In this document: piece after piece, positions 10,891-22,068 of the stretch
Position numbering within the stretch: position 1 is the stretch's first letter
How the letters are laid out: the number at the start of each line of letters is the position of its first letter
From: Triticum aestivum
Lineage: Eukaryota > Streptophyta > Magnoliopsida > Poales > Poaceae
Assembly (NCBI RefSeq): GCF_018294505.1
Contig: NC_057801.1
Location: forward strand, 431,362,619 to 431,426,618
DNA: 64,000 nt
Reading direction: 5' to 3'
Translations under genes and position numbers: made by a program
The notes under the pieces: model-generated
Seen by the model: only the letters and a program-made list of their open reading frames with translations
Told to the model about the DNA's origin: nothing
Databases searched by the model: none

Positions 10891-12434
10891 TGATAATCCC
10901 CAAGTACAGGGAATCATCGTAGAAATTTCCAAAGGTGGAAGTGATAAGTATGGAGTGTCAAACCCACAAGGAGCTAAAGGTAAGATCAATATTCTCTCAA
11001 GTCCTATCTGCCACTGATACGACTCTACATACACCGAATGTTTGCTTCCAACTAGAAACGAGAAATAAAACTATGTTGTGGGTACGAAGAGGATAATTTT
11101 GCATGATATCAGAGAGCTAAAATATAAAAGTAGGTGATGTTATCATAAAGTTAGAATATATTACTAAATATTATAAATAGCGAGTGTGGAATAATGATGA
11201 TCGGTGTGCGGAATTATCCTAGGCAATTGTTAACAAAACCGGTAATCACTATTGCAATTTCATATGAGGGAGAGGCATAAGCTAACATACTTTCTCTTCT
11301 TGGATCATATGCACTTATGATTGGAACTATAGCAAGCATCCACAACTACTAAAGATCATTAAGGTAAAACCCAACCATAGCATTAAAGCATCAAGTCCCC
11401 TTTATCCCATACGCCACAACCCCTTTACTCGGGTTTATGCTTATGTAACTCAAGAAACCTACTATAAGCGAATCATGAACGTATTGCAACACCCTACAAC
11501 GGGAATCCCTCACGCTTGCATGACACGGAGGGCACAATAGGACAGCACCAAAATAAAACATACAACTCGTACCAATCTAGATCATCAATCAACCCAAAGA
11601 CAAAAGATATCTACTCAAAACATCATAGGATGGCAACACATCATTGGATCATAATATGTGGCATAAAGCACCATGTTCAAGTAGGGATTACAGTGGGGTG
11701 CGGGAGAGTGGACCGCGTAAAGGAGATGAGGATGGTGATGTTGATGAAGACGATCATCGAGGCGATGATTCCCCTCCCGATGGCACTTCGGCGCCACCGA
11801 GAGAGAGGAGGAGAGGTCCTCCCCCTTGTGCTTCCTCCTCCATGGCTTTCCCCTCTGGATGGGGAGAGGTTCTCCCTCTGGTCCTTGGCCTTCATGGCGA
11901 TGATGGCCCCTCCGAGATCCTCCTCCATGGCCACCGGTGATGATGGACCCCTCCGGCAGGGTGCCAAAGAGGGCCTAGATTGATTTCTCGTGGCTACAGA
12001 GGCTTGCGGCAGCGAAACTTCCGATCTAGGTTATTTCTCGAAGGTTTCTGTATTTATAGGAGAGGTTGGCATTGATTTCAAGTCAAGAGGGTCTCTGGGC
12101 TGTCCACGAGGTAGGGGGTGCCCCAGGGGGTGGGCGCGCCCCCCACCCTCGTGGGCAGCCCGAGACTCTCCTGGCTCAACTCTTGCACTCCAGGCGCTTC
12201 TTTTGCTCCATAAAAATTCATCAAAAATTGGCAGGTCAATTGGATTCTGTTTGGTATTCCTTTTCTGTAAAACTCAAAAACAAGGAGAAAACAGAAACAG
12301 GTACTGGGCTCTAGGTTAATAGGTTAGTCCCAAAAATAATATAAAATAGCATATAAATGCATATAAAACATCCTAGATGGATAATATAATAGCATGAATA
12401 CTTCATAAATTCTAGTATGTTGGAGACGTATCAG
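10891..12434 (-). repeat. 5' LTR (right copy), 1544 bp
   Basis: It begins TGATAATCCCC and ends ACGTATCA in plus orientation. Its right part matches 6352-6943 closely. The next five bases, GTGGG, would be the target duplication, but the partner copy is lost. Confidence 0.75.
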
Positions 12435-12670
12435 TGGGCGCATGCAAAAGTTTTCCACCCATGGCAGAGATACATAACATGAGGGGCGGGGAAGTCAACG
12501 TCGACCCACATGCTGTCGTTTCTGCAGCCCCTCATGTGTAGCCTCAAAGCTTGTGGCGGATCCTGCTCCATCACCCGGGCGAACGGGGTAGGGAGGCGGA
12601 GATGGCCGCACACGCGCTTGTATAGCCTAATGAAGAACTCGCGGGGCTGGTCTCCGACATGGCCCTCCAT
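12435..12670 (-). pseudogene. B3-like domain fragment, cut by gypsy LTR
   Basis: From ATG at 12670 the minus frame runs 79 residues. FFIRLYKRVCGHLRLPTPFA, ALRLHMRGC, then CHGWKTFACAH follow the pattern of a plant B3 DNA-binding domain (hydrophobic N-strand, P..F, then GW..F...H). The frame is ended by the LTR at 12434 before the last B3 strands (L..G..L.F). It lies antisense and about 0.8 kb upstream of the polypurine tract and LTR of a gypsy element on the plus strand (13496-13511). That is where Tat-lineage elements are known to carry extra antisense ORFs. It could therefore be a retroelement accessory gene or a broken host B3 gene. The B3 assignment is by eye. Confidence 0.5.
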
Positions 12671-13495
12671 TGGAGAAGGTGCCGCCAACGGAAGCGTAGC
12701 CGGTGCGTCGCCCCATCCTCCTCTTCCCCGGGCATCACGATGACCTCTGCCTCGTCCCCTTCCTCTCCTCCTCGCGTCAGGATCTGCCGCTGGGAGATCC
12801 GGAGGGGGGGGGGACGCGCTGTCGAGCAGAAGCCCTCATTGCCGCCATCAAAGCACCAACACGCCCTCTCACCATGGCAGATGGAAGAAAGATACTAAGC
12901 AGAAGGAGGAGAAGAAGGCAAATACGGAAAGGCACCATCCCTCTCCCTTTTTATAGAAGGACGGGGCCGGGGCCTGGCCTCCCAGCCCAAAGGGCGGCCA
13001 CCCCGCTCGACCAATGCGGCCTCCTGAAGCGCAGGTAATCGGGACCGACCCGCTGCCCCAATCAGCGACGCCTAGTTTCCCACCTCGGCGTTAATGCCCA
13101 TGCCCTCTGGATCCACCGCCTGCCCTTCCTAAGGCATGGGGGACACATGGCGAGCGAGTCAGAGGCATAAAGACAAGTGGGGCGACTGTTTTCCACCCCT
13201 GATCATGGGGTGCGGCGCCATGCAGGCCACGACCCAAGTCCACTTAGTAAATGAGTAGCGCCCCTGCGAATTTCTCTTTTTTATGAGGGAAGCGCGGGCT
13301 GCCCCTTTACTATCCACTGCGAGATGACGCAAGTGTGCTGCGGCCGCCCCACGCACGACCCCCGCGTCAGGCCCTCAACGCGGATCGTGGGGAAGCACAA
13401 CTGGCGAGAAGATCATGGAAGTTAAGTCTCTGCCACGCATGCCCGTGCACTGCTTTGGGCCTGGTCGAACTACGCCTTGCGCTTATGTGAGGCGC
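12671..13495. other. GC-rich non-coding stretch before a gypsy LTR
   Basis: A G run occurs at about 12806-12814. No continuous domain-bearing frame was seen on either strand. It is probably the region between pol and the 3' LTR of the gypsy element whose LTR starts at 13511. Confidence 0.4.
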
Positions 13496-13510
13496 AGGAC
13501 CGGGGGCTCC
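13496..13510 (+). other. Polypurine tract of gypsy element
   Basis: AGGACCGGGGGCTCC directly precedes TGTTGATG at 13511. The pattern C/GGGGGCT before TG is usual for Tat-lineage gypsy elements and matches the tracts of the two Tat-type elements in this window. Confidence 0.6.
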
Positions 13511-14320
13511 TGTTGATGTACAAAAGTATGGTCTCTTTTGTACCCCTTACTTGTGCACGGGCAGTTGTGTCCATGCCTGCAGTAGGGCCTGGTAGGGCAG
13601 CAAAAGACAAAACCCAAGACTATCAAGACAACAATCAAGTCAAAGAACAAGGGGCGGAAGACAGACTGGGCCTCCCCCGGCAACATCCTTGCCGGGGCCA
13701 GCCTATGTGGCCCCGGCAAGAGCCTTGCCGGGGCAACCTACACAGCACCAAGCAAGGCCATCACCATTGAGGATTGAGAGCTTTGACACCATCAATAGCG
13801 TCAAGGCCAAGGCTCAGAGGGCGCGTGCAAAATAGCATGCAGATCTTTGTGAAGACTAATGGCCTACGGGTCCACGTGGGACCAGAAGACGAAGACCCCC
13901 GGCAAGACCCTTGCTAGGGATGACTATGGGGCCATGGCTAGGCCCGCACCCAACAAGGTTTTGCCACTTCACCACCACTCCAGTGCGACGACCGGCTTGC
14001 CTACTAGGCAGACGCCTGCGTGGCGGCATGCAGATCTTAGTGGAGGCTCTACCACTGTGCCAACATAGCAGCTAGCTAGCCAGCATGGCACTGCATGCCT
14101 CGTCAACCTAGATGCGTGTAAAGGCAAGGAAGGGCGGCGAAAGACGGGACGACTTCTGTTGCCGTCCCCGATAAAGTAAGAGGGCATGTAGGCAGCGCAT
14201 TAAATGTGTTTGTCCTACGGTGCCGAGCGATAAGCTCATACACTGTAGCTTGCTTTCCACCTCCTGTGTGCCACTATGGTAACATAATTGACATATAGAA
14301 GGAAGCCCGAGGTGTACTGA
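13511..14320 (+). mobile_element. Gypsy LTR fragment, truncated at the right
   Basis: It begins TGTTGATGTAC after a polypurine tract. Near 14296 it has CATATAGAAGGAAGCCCGAG, which resembles a TATA box with the transcription start region of an LTR. Sequence typical of a copia gag starts at about 14321, so the R-U5 part is missing. It carries two perfect hairpins at 13675-13733. Confidence 0.5.
13675..13733. repeat. Two perfect 9-bp hairpins in an LTR
   Basis: CCCCGGCAA (13675-13683) pairs with TTGCCGGGG (13689-13697) over a 5-nt loop. The same arms recur at 13711-13719 and 13725-13733, again with a 5-nt loop. A decayed third copy lies near 13898-13921. Confidence 0.8.
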
Positions 14321-14358
14321 GAGGTAGCTTCACGGTTTGGTTCTCTCCCATCAAAGAA

Positions 14359-14505
14359 TTAACCTTGCAAGCCAATACACACAATAGCCCAAACGGCGGG
14401 GTTATGTCCAAGAATATGCATTTTCATATTGTGCTTCCAACTAGCAAAATTAGTACCATAAAAGTACGGACCTCTACGGTGGTAATTTCCCTCGCTAGAC
14501 GCCAT
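14359..14505 (-). pseudogene. Copia gag N-terminus
   Basis: From ATG at 14505 the frame reads NFASWKHNMKMHILGHNPAV and AIVCIGLQG, the N-terminal signature of copia gag proteins of the UBN2/gag_2 type (F.G.NY..WK..M...L). TAA at 14359-14361 interrupts it after 48 residues. Readable homology (EPNREATS) continues a little further to about 14321, where unrelated gypsy LTR sequence takes over. The protein would form the virus-like particle of the element. It is a dead fragment. Confidence 0.65.
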
Positions 14506-14576
14506 ACTCTCCTAGGTTGTGAAACCAAGGCTATGAACGCCAAAAGCTATGGAGATCAAAGCAAATGGAGACCAAA

Positions 14577-14588
14577 GCTCTGATACCA
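14577..14588 (-). other. Primer-binding site (initiator Met tRNA), copia
   Basis: It reads TGGTATCAGAGC on the minus strand, two bases from the LTR edge at 14591. Confidence 0.85.
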
Positions 14589-15319
14589 CTTGTAGGATCG
14601 AAAGTATGTCTAGAGGGGGGTGATTAGACTACTTGACCAAATAAAAATCTATCATTTTCCCAATTTTAGTTCTTGGCAGATTTTAGCAACTTTGCACAAG
14701 TCAAGCAATCTTAACACAATTCAAGCAAGCATGCAAAGAGTATATGAGCAGTGGAAAGTAAAGCATGCAACTTGCAAGAATGTAAAGGGAAGGGTTTGGA
14801 GAGTGCAAACGCAATAGGAGACACGAATGTTTTTGTCGTGGTTCCGATAGGTGGTGCTATCGTACATCCACGTTGATGGAGACTTCAACCCACGAATGAT
14901 AACAGCTGCGCGAGTCCATGGAGGGCTCCACCCACGAAGGGTCCATGAAGAAGCAACCTTGTCTATCCCACCATGGCCGTCACCCACGAAGGACTTGCCT
15001 CACTAGGGGTAGATCTTCACGAAGTAGGCGATCTCCCTGCCCTTACAAACTCCTTGGTTCAACTCCACAATCTTGTCGGAGACTCCCAAGTGACACCTAG
15101 CCAATCTAGGAGACACCACTCTCCAAGAAGTAACAAATGGTGTGTTGATGATGAACTCCTTGCTCTTGTGCTTCAAATGATAGTCTCCCAACGCTCAACT
15201 ATCTCTCACGGGATTTGGATTTGGTGGAAAGAAGATTTGAGTGGAAAGCAACTTGGGGAAGGCTAGAGATCAAGATTCATATGGTAGGAATGGAATATCT
15301 TGGCCTCAACACAAGTGTA

Positions 15320-16203
15320 TGTCGGATTTCGGGTTCCGGCAGACCCTCTAGGTTCGAACTCTGGGGTGCACGCGGAGATCGCACCTCCTACCTACCTATG
15401 TCTCGTCGCCTCGCAAAGATCTAAACTACACGAAGAACAACACAAGGGACACGAGGTTTATACTAGTTCGGGCCACCATTGGGGTGTAATACCCTACTCT
15501 AGTTTGTGGTGTGGTGGATTGCCTCAGGGGCTGATGATGAACAATACAAGGAAGAACTGCCTCGCGAGGGGAGGAGTTCTTGTGGTGGTGGATCTCTAGA
15601 TGCTGCTGGACTGGTTCCTCTCTCCCCTTGTGGTGGCTAGTCCTATTTATAGAGCGAGGCCCTGGTCCTCTTCCCAAATATTGAGCGGGAAGGGCGCCAA
15701 CAATTGGCCATTTTGAAGGGGAACATCTAGTACACTTATCCTGACTAAAGTCGGTCCTCGCCTGCCAAAGACTCTGACGATGACGCCGACTTGGGCTCCA
15801 CGATGACCTCCATCCAGCCGTTCTGCTGGTCTTGGTCTTGTTGCACCAAAATGGTTTCCTTTGCTTAATACTCTTGCCTGCGCTTGCTCCCTTTGCACCA
15901 AAGAGGAAACAAGGACTCTGCGCAGGCCGGCGCCCGCCTGGTGCCTGCCTGGCTTTGGTCGTCATGGCTTGCGTCACGGGCACCTTGTGAGGTACCCCGC
16001 CTTGATCTCTCTGCCTCCTCGCGAGCCAGCCCGACGAGGCCGTGCCTGAGGAAGCTTCCCGTCGTCCGCCCCGCGAGGCTTGGCCCCTCGCGAGGGTCTT
16101 GAGCTTGTGTTGATTTAGATGGGCCGTACTGGGCCACTCCTTGAGCCACGCCGCAGGCCGCAAGCAGGCAAGTCTGGGTACCCCCGTTCCCAGAACGCTG
16201 ATA
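15320..16203 (-). repeat. 3' LTR of Tat-type element 1
   Basis: It starts TGTCGGATTTCGGG and ends with a mutated edge, CTGATA instead of CCAACA. Confidence 0.85.
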
Positions 16204-16498
16204 GTAGCCCCCGGGCCCAAGGCGCACCTGGACTTAGCAGAGAAGCGAAGGGGCAAGTGCGAAGCGCCGCGGGCCCCAACAACCTGTGGCCTTGGGCGCC
16301 ACGTGGAGGTTGATTGTACGTGGGCGTCCCCGCTTCCCCACGACGCCTCGACAACTGCATGAATTGACAAGTGAGCGGTACCCGACCAGGCTTACCTTCT
16401 TTGCCTTCTTCAGTCAGTGCCCAGATCCCCTTTCTCGCTCTCATCCTTCTCGCTTCCGAAATCCCCAGATCTACTCCAACCTTGCATCCTAGGAAGGC

Positions 16499-19069
16499 AT
16501 GGCGCCTTGCCAGACCCCGACCGGAGCTTGGTACTCGCCCGCTTTGGATTCTCCGAACGTATCGGAGAAGAGCCTTGCCCGAACGCGCCAGGTGATGGTC
16601 GTGTAAGGCAACGACGGGGCGGCAGTGCTCAAGGTTGGCTCCGCCCTTCCCGAGGACCAAGGACGCACCTTCTACCCGCTCTTCGTGAGCGCCATCGCCG
16701 CCGGTCTGGTGCCTCCCTTTTTCGACTTCTTCTTGTCTGTTCTCCGCCATTACAACCTGCAAGCTCAGCACCTCCATCCCAACTCTGTTCTTCTCCTGGC
16801 GATTTTCGCCTACTACTGGAGGCTCATGTTGGGGTAAAGCCCTCAGTGGCCTTGCTGTGCCATTACTTTTACCTCCGGGTTTCTCGCGGCCCCATCACTG
16901 CGTGTGCGATCTTTGTTGCGTACTCCAGTTCCAATGCTATCTCGAAGCCTGGGAAGAGGATTGAAGGCTTCCAGAGCAAGTGGGTCTTGGTGGATGCTGG
17001 GTGCATCCACCCCCGGCTGATCCTGCCCACGAGGCAGCTTGAGGCCGTCGATACTTGGTCTCGCGCGGAGCTCGTCGATCCCCGCGCGAAGCCAGTGCTG
17101 GAGAGGATGGACGCGGACCTGTGGCCGGTCAACATGGCGACGGCGAAGCTGACCAGGCGTTGCTCCTGAGGGAGTTCCTAGAGCACCGGGTGGCTCCGCT
17201 TCGGCAATACTCGCTCCCACTATGGAGGCTTCGCCCGAGCCCCGTAGTCTTGGCTGATGAAGATCTGGCTGCGGTTCTCCAATCCTTGGTTGGGGAAGAC
17301 GTGGCGAGACTGGAGGGTGCCCTTGTACCCCTGTTCCTTCGGGATGAATGGGAGCAGGTGTTGAACTCCATGCCTGCTTTCAATGGGGACGGGCCTGTGC
17401 CCGCGGTGGTTCCTGAGGACCTGGCGGCCCGGACGACGGTGAACGTGTCCTCCAGCGACTCCGGCAGAGAGGATGAAGAAGAGGGGCAGGAAGAGGAGCC
17501 CGATTCCAAGGCGACCGAACGGGAGTCAAGAGGACCCCTTCCTTGGTTTAGGTCCCGCGCTCTTCGCCTCATGCCAGACAACAACGAGGATGGCGATGAG
17601 CGAGGCAGTGAGAGCTCGCCCCTGATCCCGAAGAAGGACAGGTCGGGGATGGTTCTCCGCGGGCTGCTCCGGCTCCGAGGCGTTCTGCAGACGTGCCTCC
17701 TGCTCCCGAGGCTCCTGAGGTTGACCCCAGCAGCCGGCTCTTGGGCTTCAAGTTCGGCCGGAGGTTGCTTGAGTCTGCGGGCGATGACCGTAAGCGCTTC
17801 ATTCTCGTTTTGCTTCCTGCCTTGTTGCTGAGGCTTGACATTCATATTCCTTGGCTAGGTCGGCGCCTGCGGCGAAAAAGCTGAAGGGGGCCCCTGAGGC
17901 TTCATCCGGGGCAGCACTTCCACCCACGGGAGAAGGGTGCGGCAAGGCCCGAGATTCTCCTGCCCGGTCATCCTCGCGAGGCCAGGCGGGGTGTGCTGGG
18001 GCGAGCTCAGCCCCCATGGCCCGAGCAACTCTCGAGGCGCCTTCGCCTGACGCCACTGCCACAGTCATCGGGGCGCAGAAGGTCCCCACTCATGGTGCCG
18101 TGATCTCGCTGCCGTCTGCTCCTCCTACTCCGCCAACTGCCATTTCTACGACTCCGTCTACTGTCCTGGATCGTGCTGCAGCTGAGTTGGACCAGCTGCG
18201 AGGAGATCTCTAGGGCGCCGACCCTCGCCTGGTGGCCGGGCGCCTGGAGCTGGTCTCCGACTGTGTCCGCTCTGATGCTTCAATTCGAGTGGCGCTGGTT
18301 CAGGCTGCGACGGCCTGCGACGAGGAGAAGCAGGCCATCCTTCAGGCCAAGGCCGCTCGCGCCGCCGCCTTGGGGGAGGTTGCGGATGTCTGGGGTCGCT
18401 GCAAGGCACTGGAGAGCGAGCTGCGAGGCATGCACGACCAGCTCGCCAAGGAGGCCCATGACCGCCAGGAGAAGGAGGAAGATATGAAGGCTCGCGAGAC
18501 TGCCGCCAAGGACCGGGATGCCAAGCTTGATGAGCGCCATGGCCGCTTAGATATGCTGGAGCAGGCGTTGGAGGTGAGGAAGATCGAGCTGGATGGCAAG
18601 GCACGGGTCCTGGCTGAGGACCGTGTGGCCTTCGCGAAGCTGGAGGAGAAAGCTCGCGCCTTGCTGAAGACGCTTTATGACAGCGGCCTGGAGAGTCCGC
18701 TAGCCGGCGCCGAGGACGGCCCCACCAAAGTGCTTCCCTTCCTGGTTCACGCCCTTGAAGATGTCGCCATCGACTTGGTCCCACGGCTGAGGCTGAGGTG
18801 CGTGTCCTTTCTTCTGCGGCGCTGACGCGCGTCTTTACCCACATCTACCTTCGCGACCCCAACGTTGACCTTGACAGCCTGTTGGAGCCTTTGAGTGGCG
18901 AGCTTGCCGCTACCGCTGCTGAAGCTGTGAAGGGTCGAGCGGAGGCTCTGCTGGCGAGGTTTCGTGCCTTCAGCACCAAGCCGAGGCAAGGCGCTGCCGA
19001 TCCTGAGGCTCCACGAGGCGAAACCGCCCAGCGCAGCTCCGCCGCCAGCGATGGCGCTGCCGGAAAGTG
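16499..19069 (+). pseudogene. Long antisense ORF of the Tat-type element (gypsy-associated domain plus coiled coil)
   Basis: It runs opposite to gag-pol, between pol and the 3' LTR. The start is ATG at 16499. An N-terminal globular part (FYPLFVSAIAAGLVPPFFDF, LRHYNLQAQHLHPNSVLLLA, SKWVLVDAGCIHP) resembles the Pfam family called putative gypsy type transposon (Transposase_28). An acidic stretch follows (DSGREDEEEGQEEEPDS), then a long charged coiled coil (18232-18690), then a C-terminal block VFTHIYLRDPNVDLDSLLEP ending in PEAPRGETAQRSSAAS. The frame is broken by a stop at 16604-16606 and several frameshifts, for example near 16837, 17160 and 18790. A homologous ORF in the same place occurs in the second Tat-type element (44981-48168). 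Its function is unknown; known Tat-lineage elements carry extra ORFs here. Confidence 0.65.
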
Positions 19070-20559
19070 ACCCCTTCGCGGCTCTTGTCCTGCTTTCAGC
19101 TCCTGCAACATGCATCATGCCTCATGGAGGCGTTTAAACTTGTGTTTGGCATTGTGAAAACAATCTATGGACTGTAATATTTGCTTTTGAATTCCTTGAG
19201 ATTTGCGTTTTTCCTTCCTACTTGCTTGTGTTCTACGTCGGCAGAGCCCGGCCCCGCGCATACCTCAGCCGCCGTTAGCCCCAACCGGAAACCAGGACGG
19301 GACCAAGGAGTGAGGGGCTACGTGACCAGTTAGGCTCCTGAGTCGCGATGCTCAGGAGTCCCCCTTGACGCGCGAATAGCAAGTAGGGAGGGGAGATGTA
19401 TGAACAGAATTACCGTTCTACGTCGGCAGAGCCCAGCCCCACGCATACCTCAACCTCCCTTAGCCTTTTGGAACTAAGGGGTGAGGGGCTACGTGACCAG
19501 TTAGGCTCCTAAGTCACGATGCTCAGGAGTCCCCCTTGACGTTCAAACGGCCTTCGTACCTTGGCTCCGCTCGGGGAGAGACGTGCGACGAACCAGGCCC
19601 GAGGGGCCTGGCTGGGTGGTGTGCGTCTGGGCGTGACCCAGGCGTAGCCCCCGTGCCCAGCGCCCTTGTGCGGCACTCCCGAGGGGAGGCGTTACGATGA
19701 GGCCGGACACTGAGCTCTGGGCTCCCTGAGGTTGATGCAGCCGGGGGCCACCCTCAGTTGTTTATCACCAGCGTGGAGCATAGCGCTTCCGTATGTGTAC
19801 GGGCATAGCCGCTCCTCGACAGTGTCGTCAGCCAGCGCGGAGCATGGTGCTTCCACTGGTGTGTGGGAGGGGGCTCCCCTCCGGGAGGAGCCCCCGGGGC
19901 GTGTATAGCCCCGCCCTGACATGTGGCTGGCACGGTAGGGCTTGGCGAGGTGTATCTGGGCACCCGTGAGCCAGCGCAGGACTCACGGGGCCCTACCTCA
20001 AGGCCGGTTACGCCTGGCTCTGGGCCTTTACTTGTAATGTGCTCCTGCAAATTTGGTTAGATGCCGATGCTCTACATCCTCGGGTCCCGGCCCTCGAGCG
20101 AGCTCAGTCGTCGCTGGTATGCCAGGTCGCGATGCCGTGGGCAAGGCCAGGAGGTGAGGGCTGGAGAGCCAGTAAGAGTCCATGAGTCGCGATGCTCAGG
20201 TACCCCCCTTTAACGTGCAAGCTGCCGGCATGAAGGAAGAAGAGGGCCGCCACAAGTATCAAGTAATGATCATGGTGGGTCAAACGCACGACCCGAATAA
20301 GCGCAAGAGGGATACATGCCACTGGGTCAGGCCCGAGTGGCTTGGGGATAATGCAGCCTGAGAGGCGCCCCCAGCAAGGCAAGCTAAAAACATGAACAAA
20401 GGGGATACATGCCGCAGGGACGGACCCACACGGCCTGGGAATGATGCAGCCCTGAGGGCGCTCCCAGCTGAAAAATGAAACTCGAAGGATGTCACCTGAT
20501 GATGTTGAAGATGAAGGGATGCTGAAGTAGCGGACGTCGTGCGCTGCGGAGGCCGATCT
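19070..20559. repeat. Non-coding interior with duplicated modules
   Basis: A module TTCTACGTCGGCAGAGCCC... followed by GAGGGGCTACGTGACCAGTT and GATGCTCAGGAGTCCCCCTT occurs at 19221-19372 and 19416-19545, with a shorter version at 20150-20215. CCAGCG(T/C)GGAGCAT modules repeat at 19768 and 19833. No protein domain was found. Confidence 0.6.
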
Positions 20560-20967
20560 TCACGAGCCCCCAGGCCCAGGAGCCTCGGGAGCCTCCGGAA
20601 GCGCTGGTGGCTCCTCGCGGACCATCTCCATCTCCGCCGGGATTGTGGAATGCCTGGCCGCCTGAGCCTCCAGGATGCTCCTCATGAGGCGCTGGCGCAC
20701 AGCAGCTGCGTTCGGCAAGCCGTAAGGCATGCGAACATAGCTGTGGGCTGGACCTTCGCAGCTTCCCACACGTGAGGGCCAGAGGCGCTCCTGAGAGGCG
20801 GCTCGATTGAGCCCTGGTATGTCGATGCAGATGCGTAGCCCACCATCCTCGCCCGGATGGGGAGCTACGACGGGTAAGCGGTGGCTGCCACTCATGACTC
20901 TTAACTCCTGCAACTCCTGAATGATTTTGCTGACGAACTCCTGAGGGTTTGGCTCTCCTTGCCTCAC
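20560..20967 (-). pseudogene. Reverse transcriptase remnant of Tat-type element 1
   Basis: The minus frame holds FVSKIIQELQELRV, then LRICIDIPGLNRA (the LR.CIDY..LN.A block of gypsy reverse transcriptase) and YVRMPYGLPNAAAVRQRLMR (the MPFGL.NA..TFQR block). The stretch between these blocks is shortened. The Y.DD active site that should follow is absent. No RNase H or integrase follows, so the gene cannot supply activity. Confidence 0.6.
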
Positions 20968-21105
20968 TCCTTACTAAGGGAAACATGCTTTGAAACACGC
21001 CTCCAAGTGGTGCCCAAGCGCCTCCCTCGTGATCTTAGCAAAGTCGATGGCCCTCCAGGAGAGAGCCCCCGAGCCTTGCTCGAGGAGGGCGCCGGGCGCG
21101 CCTTC

Positions 21106-21846
21106 CTATGTGACAGAAGGAGGCGCCCCTGGAAAGGGCGCGGACTCCGAGGGGCCTGCCTCCCGAGGGTTCTGACCAAGCGATGCCTTCTTCTTCTTAG
21201 GGACTGCCTCGAGAAGCCTTCCGCTCCGGTGATCTGGGTCTTCAATTGACGCGGCTTGAAAAGCACGCTCCAAAGAACACACTGCGCCTCTCTCTTCACA
21301 AGGCACCGTGATGACTCCACCGCTTCCTGGCATCTTGAGGACATTGTAGCCATGATAAGTCATGGCCATGAACTTGGCCAGAGCTGGGTACCCGAGGATA
21401 GCATTGTACGGCAGGCGAATGTGCGCGACGTCGAAGTCAATGAGCTCAGTGCGGTAGTTGTCGCGCTTCCTGAAGGTGACAGGAAGGCGGACCTGCCCTA
21501 TCGGAACTGTGGAACCATCAGTGACTCCGGAGAAAGGCTTGGTTGGCTGAAGCTGATTGTATGGCACTTGGAGATTGTTGCATGTCTCAACGGACAGGAC
21601 ATTGAGCCCTGCTCCGCCATCAATGAGGGTCCTGGTGATTTGCACATTGCTGATGATTGGGGAACAAAGCATCGGGAGGACTCTGGCTGTGGCTGCGCAC
21701 TTGAGTTGATTCGCTGAGCTGAACGTGATGGCGCATGCTGACCACCTGAGGGGGCGTGTGGCCTCAAGCTTGGGGAGGACTGCATTCACTTCGCGAGTGA
21801 ACTGCTTGAAGATGTGCTGAGAGGCTAGGGCTTGAGCGCAGCCCAA
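21106..21846 (-). pseudogene. Gypsy aspartic protease region
   Basis: TLIDGGAGLNVLSVETCNNL is the D-(S/T/G)-G active-site block of retroviral-type aspartic proteases, here D-G-G as is common in this gypsy group. YNAILGYPALAKFMAMTYHG is the downstream (I)LG(R/Y) block. The protease normally cleaves the Gag-Pol polyprotein. The frame is open for 246 codons, but its flanks are frameshifted. Confidence 0.7.
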
Positions 21847-22068
21847 TATGCAAGCGATTGCACGCGGATCCTGGAAGCCCCCAGCCCCCTCGTCCTGATG
21901 ATGGTCTTCATTTCTCCTTGGCTGCGGTGGCAGAGGAGGGAGGCCTACGTTGCCTTGCGGACGATCCTCGCGAGGCTGATCCCTCCATCCTCGCTCGCGA
22001 GGCTGGTCTTGCCAGGGGTCCTCGCGAGGCCGGATGCACCACCCTTGGCGAGGGCCACGGTCTTCCCA

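Larger units (their letters stand above)
6352..12434 (-). mobile_element. Gypsy LTR retrotransposon (Sabrina/Fatima-like), truncated, minus strand
   Basis: There are two direct LTR copies: the left one cut by the CACTA end, the right one 10891-12434. LTR termini TGATA...TATCA are preserved. The primer-binding site next to the right LTR (10862-10880) sets the minus orientation. The 3.9-kb interior is AT-rich and lacks protease, reverse transcriptase and integrase, so the copy is non-autonomous. A motif TTAAGCTTGGGAATGC stands just before the 3' LTR where a polypurine tract is expected; the same arrangement occurs at 62577-62592. Athila-lineage relatives share the TGGCGCCGTTGCCGGGG primer site. 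The family name comes from recall of LTR ends and needs a search. Confidence 0.8.

Noticed and set aside
12806..12814. G-run as a sequence-quality warning or telomere-like element
   Set aside because: Short homopolymers recur at related positions in several elements here; no telomere repeat is present.
15320..15400. tRNA-like word GGTTCGAACTC
   Set aside because: It is part of the gypsy LTR in four copies, and no cloverleaf could be folded around it.
15426..16777. Long minus-strand frame of 314 codons across the LTR
   Set aside because: It lies across LTR and polypurine tract, has no domain, and is a GC-rich shadow. The same frame in the other LTR copies is broken.
17129..18844. Minus-strand frames of 228-238 codons opposite the antisense ORF
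   Set aside because: Composition shadows of the coiled-coil coding strand; the proline and arginine rich translation has no recognisable domain.
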